Part shown: one piece after another, positions 31,258 to 41,721 of the stretch | How positions within the stretch are numbered: the first letter of the stretch is position 1 | Layout of the letters: each line of letters opens with the position of its first letter | From: Cedecea colo | GTDB taxonomy: Bacteria > Pseudomonadota > Gammaproteobacteria > Enterobacterales > Enterobacteriaceae | DNA: 64,000 nucleotides | Direction: 5' to 3' | Assembly (NCBI RefSeq): GCF_011808225.1 | Contig: NZ_SOYS01000009.1 | Coordinates: forward strand, 1-64,000 | Program-made: the position numbers and the translations under genes | Notes under the pieces: generated by a model | What the model saw: only the letters and a program-made list of their open reading frames with translations | The model's database searches: none | Told to the model about the DNA's origin: nothing

Positions 31258-32088
31258 ATGACTCTGCAACAAGAGATTATTCAGGCTTTAGGCGTAAAAC
31301 CACAGGTAGACCCGCAGCAGGAGATCCGCGTCAGCGTCAATTTTCTGAAAGCGTATCTGAAAACCTATCCGTTTATTAAAACGCTGGTGCTCGGCATCAG
31401 CGGCGGTCAGGATTCAACCCTTGCCGGCAAACTCTGCCAGACGGCTATCAACGAGCTGCGCGCGGAAAGCGGTGATAAAAGCTACCAGTTTATTGGCGTA
31501 CGTCTGCCGTTTGGCGTGCAATTTGATGAACAGGATTGTCAGGACGCCATCGCATTTATCCAGCCCGATCAAGTGCTAACGGTAAATATCAAAGCAGCCG
31601 TATTAGCCAGCGAAGAAGCATTGCGCGATGCGGGTATTGAACTGAGCGATTTTGTACGCGGCAATGAAAAAGCCCGCGAGCGCATGAAAGTCCAGTACAG
31701 CATCGCCGGCATGACCAACGGCGTGGTGGTCGGCACCGACCATGCAGCCGAAGCCGTTACGGGATTCTACACAAAATATGGCGACGGCGGCACCGACATC
31801 AACCCGCTTTTCCGCCTCAACAAACGTCAGGGTAAATTACTCCTGAAAACCCTCGGTTGCCCGGAACATCTCTACAAGAAAGCGCCAACGGCGGATCTGG
31901 AAGACGATCGCCCTTCTCTGCCGGATGAAGTCGCGCTGGGTGTCAGCTACGAGAACATCGACGATTATCTGGAAGGTAAACCGCTGGACGGCGTCATCAG
32001 CTCCCTCATTGAAGGCTGGTACAACAAAACGGAACATAAGCGTCGTCCGCCGATTACCGTTTTTGATGATTTCTGGAAAAATAAATAA
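31258..32088 (+). CDS. nadE: NH3-dependent NAD synthetase
   Basis: Last step of NAD synthesis: deamido-NAD plus ATP and ammonia to NAD. 276 residues. The ATP pyrophosphatase P-loop SGGQDS is at residues 48-53. No glutaminase domain, so ammonia is the donor. The motif [20 protein letters not shown] binds deamido-NAD. The ATG follows CCGGAGGGG. Confidence 0.97.
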   Translation: MTLQQEIIQALGVKPQVDPQQEIRVSVNFLKAYLKTYPFIKTLVLGISGGQDSTLAGKLCQTAINELRAESGDKSYQFIGVRLPFGVQFDEQDCQDAIAFIQPDQVLTVNIKAAVLASEEALRDAGIELSDFVRGNEKARERMKVQYSIAGMTNGVVVGTDHAAEAVTGFYTKYGDGGTDINPLFRLNKRQGKLLLKTLGCPEHLYKKAPTADLEDDRPSLPDEVALGVSYENIDDYLEGKPLDGVISSLIEGWYNKTEHKRRPPITVFDDFWKNK

Positions 32089-32096
32089 CGCTGTTC

Positions 32097-32127
32097 GGGC
32101 GGATAGCGCAGGCTTATCCGCCCTTCT
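32097..32127 (+). terminator. nadE terminator
   Basis: Perfect 9-base stem GGGCGGATA/TATCCGCCC, nine-base loop, then TTCTTTT, eight bases after the nadE stop. Confidence 0.85.
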
Positions 32128-32139
32128 TTTGAGAGGCAC

Positions 32140-33030
32140 ATGGACAGTTCTTCGCAACGCGCCACCCTTTTCGGCCTTCTGGCCATTCTCCTCTGGAGCA
32201 CTTCCGTTGGCCTGCTGCGCAGCATCAGCGAACAATTTGGCCCCGTCAGTGGCGCGGCGCTTATCTATACCGTTAGCGCCGTTTGCCTGTGCCTTGCACG
32301 CGGGCTCCCCAAAATTCGCGAGCTGCCGCCACGCTATTTGTGGATTGGTGGAGCGCTGTTTGTTACCTACGAGATCTTCCTTGCCTTAGCTATTGGTCTT
32401 GCCCACAGCCGCAGCCAGTCTCTTGAACTGGGTATGATTAACTATCTTTGGCCCAGCCTGACTATCGTTCTGGCCTTGTTTATCAACCAGCAGCGTGCAG
32501 GCCTCTGGCTGTGGCCCGGGCTTGCGCTTTCTCTGGCTGGCATTATTCGGGTTATGAAAGGGGACGGCGCCTGGTCACCCGCGCAGATGGGGCAGAACAT
32601 CGTCGATAATCCTCTGGCTTATGGCCTTGCGTTTGCAGCAGCGTTGATTTGGGCGCTCTACTGCAACCTCACCCGCCGCTGGAGCCTGGGTAAAAATGGC
32701 GTCTCGCTTTTCTTCTGCGCGACCGCGCTGGTGCTCTGGGGAAAATATTCTTTTGTAAACGCAGCGCCGTTGCATTTTACTTTCTCCGCCACGCTGCAAC
32801 TGCTGTTTATGGGCGTTTCTACGGCCGTTGCTTACTCGGCGTGGAACGCCGGTATTCAGCGCGGCAATATGGCGCTGTTAGCCACCGCTTCCTACTTCAC
32901 ACCCGTACTTTCTGCCTTTATCGCCAGCCTCTGGCTGGGCCTGCATCCCGGCTGGCCTTTCTGGCAGGGCGTCGCGATGGTGGTGGGCGGCTCGCTGCTC
33001 TGCTGGCTTGCCACGAGACGCCACGGATAA
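32140..33030 (+). CDS. yddG: Aromatic amino-acid exporter YddG
   Basis: Drug/metabolite transporter (EamA) family, 296 residues with about ten transmembrane helices in two five-helix repeats. It matches E. coli YddG in LWSTSVGLLRSISEQFGPV, GMINYLWPSLTIVLA, ASYFTPVLSAF and the end GGSLLCWLATRR. YddG exports Phe, Tyr and Trp and, in Salmonella, methyl viologen. In E. coli the gene lies elsewhere, so its presence between nadE and cho is a local rearrangement or a second copy. Confidence 0.87.
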   Translation: MDSSSQRATLFGLLAILLWSTSVGLLRSISEQFGPVSGAALIYTVSAVCLCLARGLPKIRELPPRYLWIGGALFVTYEIFLALAIGLAHSRSQSLELGMINYLWPSLTIVLALFINQQRAGLWLWPGLALSLAGIIRVMKGDGAWSPAQMGQNIVDNPLAYGLAFAAALIWALYCNLTRRWSLGKNGVSLFFCATALVLWGKYSFVNAAPLHFTFSATLQLLFMGVSTAVAYSAWNAGIQRGNMALLATASYFTPVLSAFIASLWLGLHPGWPFWQGVAMVVGGSLLCWLATRRHG

Positions 33031-33063
33031 ATTGCGGCTTTTTTGCGCTCTGCTTCCCTGATA

Positions 33064-33083
33064 GACTGTACAGGCAACCAGTA
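33064..33083. promoter_or_regulatory. LexA box upstream of cho
   Basis: GACTGTACAGGCAACCAGTA has the core CTGT-N8-CCAG, the same one-base departure from CTGT-N8-ACAG that I recall for the E. coli cho site. It lies 16 bases before the start codon. Confidence 0.65.
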
Positions 33084-33098
33084 TTCAGGAGTTAACCA

Positions 33099-33977
33099 GT
33101 GGTAAGGCGTGTCAGCGCACCGCGCATGCAGTTTGAAGCAGCAGCAGTTTACGAATATCCCGAACATTTACGCTCCTGGCTTGAGGATTTACCTAAAGCG
33201 CCCGGGGTGTATGTTTTTCACGGTGAAAGCGATGTCATGCCGCTCTATATTGGCAAAAGCGTCAATATCCGCAGCCGCGTGATGTCCCATTTTCGCACGC
33301 CAGACGAAGCAGCCCTGCTGCGTCAGTCCCGCCGCATTACCTTTATCCGCACGGCGGGCGACCTGGGCGCGCTGCTGCTTGAAGCCCAGATGATCAAAGA
33401 ACAACAGCCGCTGTTTAATAAACGCCTGCGCCGCAATCGTCAGCTTTGCTCACTCCAGTTTGAAGGTGGCAAACCGCAGGTAGTTTACGCCCGCGACGTG
33501 GATTTTTCCCTGCAAACAAACTTATATGGTCTTTATGCAAACCGCCGCGCCGCACTGCAAACTCTGCAAACGCTGGCGGATGAGCATCAGCTTTGTTATG
33601 GCCTGCTGGGGCTGGAAGCTCTGAGCGCCGGGCGCGCCTGCTTCCGTGCCGGGTTAAAACGCTGTGCGGGCGCCTGCTGCGGACGGGAAACCGTTGCAAC
33701 CCATCACGCGCGTTTTCTGGCCGCAATGGAACGTATTCGGGTCATCTGCTGGCCGTGGCGAGGCCCGGTCGGGCTAAAAGAATCCGGCCCGGATATTACC
33801 CAATATCACATTATCGATAGCTGGTTTTATCTGGGTTCGGTAGAGAATTTAGAGGAAGCAAACAGGCTCGCCGCGCCGCCAAAAGGCTTTGATAACGATG
33901 GCTACAAGATTTTGTGCAAGCTGGTCATGAGCGGAGACTACGAAGTGGTGGAGCTTTCCCGCGCCACCACTTTGTAA
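33099..33977 (+). CDS. cho: Excinuclease Cho (UvrC homologue)
   Basis: SOS-induced nuclease that makes the 3' incision next to lesions in nucleotide excision repair, using UvrA/UvrB. 292 residues. The GIY-YIG domain covers about 33-110 (PGVYVFHGESDVMPLYIGKS). The cysteine-rich stretch CFRAGLKRCAGACCG follows near residue 180. Unlike UvrC it lacks the UvrB-binding and HhH C-terminal parts. The start codon is GTG with MVRRVSAPR. Confidence 0.94.
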   Translation: MVRRVSAPRMQFEAAAVYEYPEHLRSWLEDLPKAPGVYVFHGESDVMPLYIGKSVNIRSRVMSHFRTPDEAALLRQSRRITFIRTAGDLGALLLEAQMIKEQQPLFNKRLRRNRQLCSLQFEGGKPQVVYARDVDFSLQTNLYGLYANRRAALQTLQTLADEHQLCYGLLGLEALSAGRACFRAGLKRCAGACCGRETVATHHARFLAAMERIRVICWPWRGPVGLKESGPDITQYHIIDSWFYLGSVENLEEANRLAAPPKGFDNDGYKILCKLVMSGDYEVVELSRATTL

Positions 33978-33981
33978 TCAA

Positions 33982-35667
33982 TTACTTCATCATCGGCAGT
34001 TTTAATTCATGCTCCCGGGCGCAGGCAACTGCGCTTTCGTAGCCTGCATCCGCATGGCGCATTACGCCCGTTGCCGGATCGTTCCACAGCACACGTTCCA
34101 GGCGCGCATCGGCTTCCGGCGTGCCATCGGCAACGATTACCACCCCGGCATGCTGCGAGAAGCCCATTCCCACGCCGCCGCCGTGATGCAGACTCACCCA
34201 TGTCGCCCCGCCTGCGGTATTCAGCAATGCATTAAGCAACGGCCAGTCGGATACCGCATCAGAGCCATCCTTCATCGCTTCCGTTTCGCGATTTGGTGAA
34301 GCGACCGAGCCACAGTCCAGATGATCGCGCCCAATGACAATGGGTGCCTTCAGCTCGCCGTTGCGCACCATTTCGTTAAAGGCCAGGCCAGCCTTGTGGC
34401 GCTCGCCCAGCCCCAGCCAGCAAATGCGCGCTGGCAGCCCCTGGAAGGCAATACGCTCCTGCGCCATATCCAGCCAGCGGTGCAGGTTCTGGTTATCCGG
34501 GAATAGTTCCTTGAGTTTCGCATCGGTTTTAGCGATATCCTCCGGGTCTCCGGAAAGCGCCACCCAGCGGAATGGACCTTTACCTTCGCAAAACAGCGGG
34601 CGAATGTAAGCCGGAACAAAGCCCGGAAAATCAAACGCGTTTTTCACGCCTTCATCAAAAGCAACCTGACGGATGTTGTTGCCGTAATCTACCGTCGGCA
34701 CGCCCATCTGCCAGAAATCCAGCATCGCCTGCACGTGTATCGCCATAGAAGCGCGGGCCGCTTTCTCAACCGCTTTCGGCTGAGCTGTTCGCTCCTGCTG
34801 CCAGCGCTCCACCGACCAGCCAGCCGGCAGATAGCCGTTTACCGGATCGTGTGCGGATGTTTGATCGGTGACGATATCCGGCCGGATGCCGCCTGCTTTT
34901 GCGCGCTTTACCAGCTCCGGCAAGAGCTCGGCAACGTTACCCAGCAGCCCGACGGAGATCGCTTTTTTCTGCGCGTTGGCCTGCTCAATCATCTCCAGCG
35001 CTTCTTCAAGCGTGGTGGCTTTATAATCGAGATAGCGGGTGCGCAGCCGGAAGTCGATGCGCGACTCCTGGCACTCAATCGCCAGTACCGATGCACCGGC
35101 CAGCACGCCTGCCAGCGGCTGCGCACCGCCCATACCGCCCAGCCCGGCCGTCAGTATCCATTTCCCTTTCAGGTCGCCGTTGTAATGCTGACGCCCTGCT
35201 TCTGCAAAGGTTTCAAACGTGCCCTGCACGATGCCCTGCGCACCGATATAGATCCACGAACCAGCCGTCATCTGGCCATACATCATCAGCCCGGCCTGGT
35301 CCAGCTTGTGGAAGCTATCCCAGTTCGCCCAGTGCGGCACCAGGTTAGAGTTGGCGATTAGCACCCGCGGCGCATCCGTATGCGTGCGGAAAATCCCGAC
35401 CGGTTTCCCGGATTGTACAAGCAGCGTTTCATCGGCCTTAAGCGCGCGCAGCGAGGCCAAAATTTGCTCAAAGCACTCCCAGTTACGGGCGGCTTTACCA
35501 ATTCCGCCGTAAACCACCAGATCTTCCGGCCTTTCAGCAACGTTCGGATCCAGGTTGTTCTGGATCATGCGGTATGCCGCTTCGATCAGCCAGTTTTCGC
35601 AGTGCAGCTCTGTGCCGTGCGGCGCGCGCACCGTGCGGGCTACCGCCTGTTTTACTGATTCAGTCAT
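33982..35667 (-). CDS. hutU: Urocanate hydratase
   Basis: Second step of histidine breakdown: urocanate to imidazolone propionate, using NAD as electrophile. 561 residues. The NAD-binding [10 protein letters not shown] is near residue 177. The active-site cysteine lies in [24 protein letters not shown], split here by description, near residue 410. It ends five bases from the cho stop and follows hutH by 14 bases in a hutHU unit. All motifs are intact. Confidence 0.97.
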   Translation of the reverse strand: MTESVKQAVARTVRAPHGTELHCENWLIEAAYRMIQNNLDPNVAERPEDLVVYGGIGKAARNWECFEQILASLRALKADETLLVQSGKPVGIFRTHTDAPRVLIANSNLVPHWANWDSFHKLDQAGLMMYGQMTAGSWIYIGAQGIVQGTFETFAEAGRQHYNGDLKGKWILTAGLGGMGGAQPLAGVLAGASVLAIECQESRIDFRLRTRYLDYKATTLEEALEMIEQANAQKKAISVGLLGNVAELLPELVKRAKAGGIRPDIVTDQTSAHDPVNGYLPAGWSVERWQQERTAQPKAVEKAARASMAIHVQAMLDFWQMGVPTVDYGNNIRQVAFDEGVKNAFDFPGFVPAYIRPLFCEGKGPFRWVALSGDPEDIAKTDAKLKELFPDNQNLHRWLDMAQERIAFQGLPARICWLGLGERHKAGLAFNEMVRNGELKAPIVIGRDHLDCGSVASPNRETEAMKDGSDAVSDWPLLNALLNTAGGATWVSLHHGGGVGMGFSQHAGVVIVADGTPEADARLERVLWNDPATGVMRHADAGYESAVACAREHELKLPMMK

Positions 35668-35681
35668 TATGACTCCCGGTA

Positions 35682-37226
35682 TCAGGCCGAAGTAGAAGGA
35701 AGAAGGTTAACGATGGCCTGCGGCCAGTTATCGCTTGCGCCCCACCGGCGCATCTGCTCAATATCCGGCGCCAGCAGGCGATCTTTTTCAAGGAAGGCCA
35801 CGTGCTGGCGAATGTCGCTGAAAATCTCTTCCATTAACGGAGAGCTGCGCAGCGGGCGAGAAAATTCTATGCCCTGCGCTGCCGCCATCGCTTCAATTCC
35901 CACCACTGCGGCGGTGTTAAAACACATGGAACCCAGGCGACGTGCGGCATAGGTCGCCATCGAAACGTGATCTTCCTGGTTTGCAGAAGTTGGCAGGCTA
36001 TCAACGCTGCCCGGATGGGCGAGAGATTTATTTTCGGAAGCAAGCGCCGCCGCCGTGACCTGGGCAATCATAAAACCTGAGTTAATCCCGCCTTCTTTAA
36101 CAAGGAACGGCGGCAGGCCGGACAGGCCGGTATCCAGCAGTAAAGCAAGACGGCGCTCGGAAATCGCCCCTATTTCCGCGATGGCCAGCGCGAGGATATC
36201 CGCTGCAAACGCTACCGGCTCAGCATGGAAGTTACCGCCGGAAATGACCTCGCCCGTGTCGCTGAACACCAGCGGATTATCGGAAGCCGCGTTAGCTTCC
36301 GTCTGCAATACACGCGCCGCGTGACGCAGGTTATCCAGACACGCTCCCATGACCTGGGGCACGCAGCGGATGGAGTAAGGATCCTGTACACGCCCGCAGT
36401 GCTGGTGCGAGTCGACAATCTCGCTGCCTGCAAGCAGCGTGCGAACCGCTGCGGCCACGTCGATTTGCCCCGTCTGCCCGCGAGCCTCATGAATACGGGC
36501 ATCTAATGGTTTTACCGAACCTTTGATAGCTTCAAGAGATAGCGCACCGGCCACCAGCCCGGCGGCAAAAATTTTCTCGCCTTCAAACAGGCCGCGCAGC
36601 GCAAGCGCGGTAGAAACCTGGGTGCCATTAAGCAACGCCAGGCCCTCTTTCGGCCCCAGCACAAGCGGCTCGACGCCCGCCTGCCTCAGCCCCTGCGGCG
36701 CAGGAATTTCCTCACCGTTCACACGCACATTGCCTTCACCGAGCAGCATCAGCGAAAGGTGCGCCAGTGGCGCAAGATCGCCTGATGCGCCTACGGAACC
36801 CTTCTCCGGGATAACAGGCATCACGCCCGCGTTAAACAAGCGCAGCAAACTGTCGATGACCTGAAGCCGCACGCCAGAATGCCCGCGGGCCAGGCTAATA
36901 ACTTTGCTCGCCATCACCAGACGCACCACGTCATCGGGCAGAGCCTCACCCAGCCCAACGCTGTGCGACAGCACCAGGTTTCTTTGCAGTTCAGCAAGCC
37001 GATCGTTATCGATAGTGGTTTGTGCCAGCTTGCCAAACCCGGTATTAATGCCGTAAACCACATCGCCGTGCTTAACAATGGCTTCTACCGTTTGCTGCGC
37101 GCGCTCAACGGCCGCGATAGCCTGTGAGTCAAGCTCCAGCGTGACGTTACCATGATAAATATCGCGTAGCGCGGCAAGCGAGACGTGGCCTGGCGTGAGA
37201 GTACAACGCTTCTTTTGCATCGACAT
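35682..37226 (-). CDS. hutH: Histidine ammonia-lyase
   Basis: First step: histidine to urocanate and ammonia. 514 residues. The Ala-Ser-Gly triplet that forms the MIO electrophile is at 147-149 ([14 protein letters not shown]). The tyrosine loop [13 protein letters not shown] is near residues 57-69. Translation can start at ATG 37226 (MSMQKKR) or two codons later; AGGATA lies upstream. A HutC-type operator sits 38 bases upstream of the start. Confidence 0.97.
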   Translation of the reverse strand: MSMQKKRCTLTPGHVSLAALRDIYHGNVTLELDSQAIAAVERAQQTVEAIVKHGDVVYGINTGFGKLAQTTIDNDRLAELQRNLVLSHSVGLGEALPDDVVRLVMASKVISLARGHSGVRLQVIDSLLRLFNAGVMPVIPEKGSVGASGDLAPLAHLSLMLLGEGNVRVNGEEIPAPQGLRQAGVEPLVLGPKEGLALLNGTQVSTALALRGLFEGEKIFAAGLVAGALSLEAIKGSVKPLDARIHEARGQTGQIDVAAAVRTLLAGSEIVDSHQHCGRVQDPYSIRCVPQVMGACLDNLRHAARVLQTEANAASDNPLVFSDTGEVISGGNFHAEPVAFAADILALAIAEIGAISERRLALLLDTGLSGLPPFLVKEGGINSGFMIAQVTAAALASENKSLAHPGSVDSLPTSANQEDHVSMATYAARRLGSMCFNTAAVVGIEAMAAAQGIEFSRPLRSSPLMEEIFSDIRQHVAFLEKDRLLAPDIEQMRRWGASDNWPQAIVNLLPSTSA

Positions 37227-37263
37227 GTTTATATCCTGTTGGCATCAATTCAATGAACATATA

Positions 37264-37278
37264 GGGTTGTATAGACAA
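37264..37278. promoter_or_regulatory. Hut operator upstream of hutHU
   Basis: Read on the minus strand it is TTGTCTATACAACCC, with arms TTGT/ACAA around a TCTA-type centre. The same 15 bases occur in the same orientation relative to transcription before hutI. It fits the TTGTATATACAA type of HutC operator. Confidence 0.7.
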
Positions 37279-37404
37279 CTTACCCAATAAACCAAAAGGT
37301 CCGCCAGTCGGACGCAGGTAATTTTTATCGAACAGTGAGCGAGATCGCGCTTAACAGGTAAAAAATGAAGGACAAAACAGGTCTGAACAACGACCTTTGG
37401 AGCA

Positions 37405-38129
37405 GTGACAAGCCGCCATCAGCTTGCTTCCCGCGCCTATTTATCAGCGTGTGAAGCAGGCAATAATCAGCCAGATCCGCAGCGGGGCCTGGCTGCCGCA
37501 TCAGCGGGTGCCGTCAGAAACTGAACTGGTGAATGCGCTTAACGTCAGCCGCATGACAATTAACCGCGCGCTGCGTGAATTAACGGGTGAAGGCTGGCTG
37601 GTGCGCATGCAGGGCGTGGGGACTTTTGCCGCGGAACTCAAAGGCCATACGGCCATGATTGAGGTGCGCAGTATTGCCGAGGAGATTGCCGCGCGCGGTC
37701 ACCATTCCCGCAAGCATATAGTGGTATTAGAGCAGGTAGCGGCGAGCGAGGAACTTGCGCGCCTTCTCCGTTCAGCCCGGCGAGCCGCTGTTTTATTCGC
37801 AGATGGTTCATTACGATAACGATGAGGCCGTGCAGCTTGAAACGCGCTACGTTAACCCGTCGCTTGCGGCAGCCTATCTCCAGCAGGATTTTCGGCTGTT
37901 CACCCCGCACCACTAATTAAGCCAGCTTGCGCCATTAACCGCCGGGGAATATGTCGTCGAAGCCGTGCTGGCAGATGAAACGCAGCAGGCGCTGCTGGAG
38001 GTCACGGCCCGGCAGCCGTGCTTGCTGGTTAAACGCCGCACCTGGCACCATGCGCAGGCGGTCACGGTGGCCCGGCTGCTGTATCCGGGCTCGCGTTATC
38101 AACTGCCAGGAAGTTTTATCGGGCAGTGA
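37405..38129 (+). pseudogene. hutC: Broken hut repressor gene hutC
   Basis: GntR-family repressor that responds to urocanate. The winged-helix part is clear: LPAPIYQRVKQAIISQIRSG, then VPSETELVNALNVSRMTINR. That frame runs to a stop at 37817-37819, while the effector domain continues in another frame from about 37770 (PGEPLFYSQMVHYDNDEAVQ). Adding one base near 37770 restores RLLRVQPGEPLFY. A TAA at 37914-37916 then cuts PHH-stop-LSQLAPL, and the remainder runs to YPGSRYQLPGSFIGQ and TGA at 38127-38129. The start is also damaged: a GTG at 37405 with GGAG upstream is one frame off, leaving only a poor TTG at 37424. At least two lesions, so sequencing error alone is unlikely. Confidence 0.88.
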
Positions 38130-38675
38130 TTACAGGTAGGTTATTTCGCTAAACAGCAGTTGCCCTTCAGATTTCAACAGGCGCAGCGTGTGGCGACCAT
38201 CCTGCCACCATGCGCCCTGATCGTGCGACAAAAGCTTATTACCCAGCTGCCATTCGCCGCTCAGCACATAAACGATGCCGCCGCGTGGAGCAAAAGTGGT
38301 AAAGGTGCGGTCGGCAACGCGCACTTTCGCCCGGCAGCGATCGCGGCGCGTCATCACGTTGAAATCCATCGACATACCGTGGGTTAGTTCAGCCTTCACC
38401 ACCTGCTCACCCGCAAACGAAAACGGCTGATGCCGCTTAAGCGTATGGTGAAAGGCTTTCCCGCCGTCAAGGATCACCTCGCCTCCCTCAAGCAGCGTGA
38501 TAACCCGGTCGATTTGCGGGAAGGCGGAAAACTCGCCGCTGCTCGCAATAGAAGCAATACTTGCACGCCAGTTAAAATCACGGGTTGCAGGCGGAAAGCA
38601 GCAAATCTCGCGGGTTTCCCCGGCGCCGTTGCGCCACAGGCTGACTGGCACTTTCCGAATATCGAAGAATTCCAT
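38130..38675 (-). CDS. ves: HutD/Ves family cupin protein
   Basis: 181 residues, a double-stranded beta-helix protein of the HutD family. It aligns with E. coli Ves along its length ([51 protein letters not shown]). Ves was reported as a low-temperature-induced protein; HutD is thought to tune hut expression or clear an excess intermediate. The gene lies two bases after hutF, and in E. coli ves sits between cho and spy where no hut genes remain. It probably shares a transcript with hutF. Confidence 0.9.
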   Translation of the reverse strand: MEFFDIRKVPVSLWRNGAGETREICCFPPATRDFNWRASIASIASSGEFSAFPQIDRVITLLEGGEVILDGGKAFHHTLKRHQPFSFAGEQVVKAELTHGMSMDFNVMTRRDRCRAKVRVADRTFTTFAPRGGIVYVLSGEWQLGNKLLSHDQGAWWQDGRHTLRLLKSEGQLLFSEITYL

Positions 38676-38677
38676 TA

Positions 38678-40039
38678 CTACTCCTGAAGGCTGCGCATCA
38701 CCTGCGCAAATTGTGTAAAGCTGTGCTCATCAAGTGGGTGCCGCCTGTCAGTTATCACCTGCCTTCCGGCAACCCACACGTCTCTTATTTGTTCTCTTTG
38801 CCCGCCAAACAGCCAGCGGTTTATCAGCGCGTAATCTTCTATATTTTCCAGCCACGCGTCGCGCTCCAGAACCAGCCAGTCCGCCCTGAAACCCGGCGCG
38901 ATAACGCCCATCTGCACACCGCACGCCTGCGATCCCCCGGCCGCCGCCTGCCGCCAGAGCACTTCCCCCACCTGGGGCAACGTCGGCAAAACGATCCTAT
39001 TGCGGCGGCGGTCTCTGAGACGCTGGCCGTATTCGAGCCAGCGCAGCTCTTCCAGCGCGTTAACCGACACATGGCTGTCCGAGCCGATTCCCCAGTGGCC
39101 GCCCTGGGCGATAAAATCATTGGCCGGGAAAATGCCGTCGCCGAGGTTCGCCTCGGTTGTCGGGCACAAACCCGCCACCGAACGGCTTTCGACAATCTGC
39201 GTTACTTCATCGGCCGCCAGATGCGTTGCGTGAATCAGGCACCAGCGATCGTCCACCGCAAAGCGGTTATAGAGCCAGTTTACCGGCCGTTCACCGCTCC
39301 ATGCGAGGCAGTCGTTGACCTCTTTCTCCTGTTCGGCGATATGGATATGCACCGGCAGGCGATAATCGCTGGCCTCAAGCACGTCTTCCATTTGCTCCTG
39401 CGTAACGGCGCGCAGCGAGTGGAAACAGAGCCCCTGATTGATACGGGGATAATGACGCAACGCCTTTTCCAGCGCGTGTTGTTGACGCAGATAACGATCG
39501 ACATCCTGAATAAAACGTTTCTGACCGGCCTGCGGCGGCTGCGCGCCAAACCCGGCATAGCTGTACAGAACCGGAAGCAGCGTCTGACCGATGCCACTGT
39601 TATCGGCAGCGACAACGAGTTGCTGTAGCATCATATCGCCGGTGGCATAAGGTTTGCCATTAACGTCGTGATGTAAATAATGAAATTCTGCGACCTGCGT
39701 ATAGCCACCCTTTAGCATGTCGATATACAGACGCGTGGCAATCGCCCCTACCTGCTCCGGGGTGAGCTTTTGCACCATGCGGTACATCAAATCGCGCCAC
39801 GTCCAGAAGCTGTCCTGCGGATTGCCCGCCACTTCGGTCAGGCCCGCCATCGCTCGCTGAAAAGCGTGTGAATGTAAATTTACCATTGAAGGAATGACCA
39901 CGCCGGGCAGCAGCGTTGCCCCTTCCGCAGAGGCCCCGGCAGCGATATGGGTGATGGTTCCCTGCTCGTTGACGGTAATACGCACATGATGTCCCCACCC
40001 CTGAGGAAGCATCACACTCGGTGCAAAATAAGCCGGCAT
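38678..40039 (-). CDS. hutF: Formimidoylglutamate deiminase
   Basis: Converts N-formimino-glutamate to N-formyl-glutamate and ammonia, the step specific to the five-step hut pathway. Amidohydrolase family, 453 residues. Zinc ligands are in [11 protein letters not shown] near residue 57, with later His in IHIAEQE and HATHL and the Asp in [11 protein letters not shown]. The ATG at the complement of 40037-40039 gives [15 protein letters not shown]; a longer frame upstream is ignored. It is divergent from hutI. Confidence 0.94.
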   Translation of the reverse strand: MPAYFAPSVMLPQGWGHHVRITVNEQGTITHIAAGASAEGATLLPGVVIPSMVNLHSHAFQRAMAGLTEVAGNPQDSFWTWRDLMYRMVQKLTPEQVGAIATRLYIDMLKGGYTQVAEFHYLHHDVNGKPYATGDMMLQQLVVAADNSGIGQTLLPVLYSYAGFGAQPPQAGQKRFIQDVDRYLRQQHALEKALRHYPRINQGLCFHSLRAVTQEQMEDVLEASDYRLPVHIHIAEQEKEVNDCLAWSGERPVNWLYNRFAVDDRWCLIHATHLAADEVTQIVESRSVAGLCPTTEANLGDGIFPANDFIAQGGHWGIGSDSHVSVNALEELRWLEYGQRLRDRRRNRIVLPTLPQVGEVLWRQAAAGGSQACGVQMGVIAPGFRADWLVLERDAWLENIEDYALINRWLFGGQREQIRDVWVAGRQVITDRRHPLDEHSFTQFAQVMRSLQE

Positions 40040-40258
40040 AGTTTCGGTTCCTTCTCTTAACGGTGACAATGGTTTAGCGATAAATCCACGCCGAGGCAAA
40101 ACAAATTTATTCCCGCCCGCAAAGGGTGCGAAAAATTTGTGTGGCATGCGACAAATTGCTGCAACAAAGCGGCCAACATAAGCTACGACTGTTGATGAAT
40201 TTAGCGTGCTGTGCCAGGTTGTTTGTCATTGTCTATACAACCCGATGCGGAGAAGGTT
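40040..40258. promoter_or_regulatory. hutF-hutI divergent promoter region with a hut operator
   Basis: TTGTCTATACAACCC at 40229-40243, 15 bases before the hutI start, equals the site before hutH. An 8-base inverted repeat ACAAATTT (40101-40108) / AAATTTGT (40133-40140) lies nearer hutF and may serve it. Promoter boxes were not assigned. Confidence 0.65.
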
Positions 40259-41488
40259 ATGTCCTCCCCTGTTTCCTGCGATAGCCTCTGGAGCGGTGCC
40301 ACCTTCGTCACCATGAAAGCGGGGCAATATCACTTCATTGAAAATGGCGCGCTCGCCGTACAGCACGGCAAAATAATCTGGCTGGGACCGAAAGACGCCA
40401 TGCCGGAAATCATCGCCGCTGAACACCACCATTTTGACGGCGGTATTGTGTTGCCGGGCTTTATCGACTGCCATACACATCTGGTGTTCGGCGGTGACCG
40501 CAGTGCCGAGTTTGAAAAGCGTCTTAATGGCGTGAGCTATGCACAGATAGCGGCCCAGGGCGGAGGTATCCTCTCAACCGTGCGCGCCACCAGAACGGCA
40601 AGCGAGGATGAATTACTTGCCAGCGCCCGTCAGCGTCTTAGCCACCTGCTGGCTGAAGGTGTGACCACGGTTGAAATAAAATCCGGCTACGGGCTGGATA
40701 TCGATAACGAAATCAAGATGCTGCGGGTGATCCGCAAGCTTGGCGAGCAGGAACCGGTTGAAATTTATGCCACCTGCCTTGCCGCCCACGCGATACCGCC
40801 TGAATTTAACGGTGACGGCGATGCATGGATTGAGGTGGTTTGTGAACAGCTATTACCCCGCGTCGCGCAGGAAAAGCTTGCTGATGCCGTAGATGCTTTT
40901 TGTGAACATCTGGCTTTTACTCCCCCACAAACCGCAAAAGTGTTTGCCGCTGCGCGCGAACTTGGCCTGCCGGTAAAACTTCATGCCGAGCAGCTTTCCC
41001 CGCTTGCAGGCAGCAGCCTCGCCGCGAGCTTTAACGCGCTTTCCGCCGATCATCTTGAGTACGCAACGGATGAAGACGCCAGGGCGATGGCCGCAGGCAA
41101 CACGGTAGCCGTGCTGCTGCCGGGCGCCTTCTATTTACTGCGAGAAAAGCAACGCCCGCCGGTAGAAGCGTTTCGTAAATATGGCGTGCCGATGGCCGTC
41201 GCAAGCGACGCTAATCCCGGCACCTCACCCGCCCTGTCGCTACGCCTGATGTTGAATATGGCCTGTACGCTGTTTGGCCTAACGCCTGAAGAAGCGCTGG
41301 CCGGCGTGACGCTCCACGCAGCACAGGCGCTTGGTATTCAGGCCAGCCACGGCAGCCTTGAACCCGGCAAGGTCGCCAACTTTGTGCACTGGCCCGTGGC
41401 GCGTCCTGCGGAGCTGGTCTACTGGCTGGGGGGACAATTGCCCTGCAGCGTAATTTATCAGGGGGTCAGACGTGAAAGCAGCTTATGA
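40259..41488 (+). CDS. hutI: Imidazolonepropionase
   Basis: Third step: imidazolone propionate to N-formimino-glutamate. Amidohydrolase of 409 residues. Metal site motif [19 protein letters not shown] near residue 68; later His in [11 protein letters not shown] and Asp in [12 protein letters not shown]. The ATG at 40259 with GGAGAAGG upstream is chosen. Its 3' end overlaps the 5' relic of hutG by 17 bases. Confidence 0.96.
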   Translation: MSSPVSCDSLWSGATFVTMKAGQYHFIENGALAVQHGKIIWLGPKDAMPEIIAAEHHHFDGGIVLPGFIDCHTHLVFGGDRSAEFEKRLNGVSYAQIAAQGGGILSTVRATRTASEDELLASARQRLSHLLAEGVTTVEIKSGYGLDIDNEIKMLRVIRKLGEQEPVEIYATCLAAHAIPPEFNGDGDAWIEVVCEQLLPRVAQEKLADAVDAFCEHLAFTPPQTAKVFAAARELGLPVKLHAEQLSPLAGSSLAASFNALSADHLEYATDEDARAMAAGNTVAVLLPGAFYLLREKQRPPVEAFRKYGVPMAVASDANPGTSPALSLRLMLNMACTLFGLTPEEALAGVTLHAAQALGIQASHGSLEPGKVANFVHWPVARPAELVYWLGGQLPCSVIYQGVRRESSL

Positions 41489-41715
41489 ATTTACGCCAGG
41501 GAAACTGCCACGGCCGTTTTAAAGGCGGTTATATTACACGAGCCTATGGCAACCCGGCCAGCGGCGTACACGCCGTGCAGCTGGAGCTGGCCCAGTGCAA
41601 TTATATGGACGAAGAAGCACCGTTCGGCTGGCGCCACGATCGGGCGGCACGATTGCAGTCGCTGCCTGAAGCGCTTATTCGCGCCATGCTGACCAGCGCG
41701 CAGCAGATTGCATAA
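41472..41715 (+). pseudogene. hutG: hutG with a large internal deletion
   Basis: N-formylglutamate deformylase makes glutamate and formate, the last hut step, and is normally about 265 residues. A GTG at 41472 begins [13 protein letters not shown], like a HutG N-terminus, and stops at 41520-41522. From about 41510 another frame gives the C-terminal part HGRFKGGYITRAYGNP, then VHAVQLELAQCNYMDEEAPF, to a stop at 41713-41715. The centre with the active-site residues is missing. A 76-residue frame starting at ATG 41485 could still be translated but cannot be a working enzyme. Confidence 0.85.
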
Positions 41716-41721
41716 AAGAAA

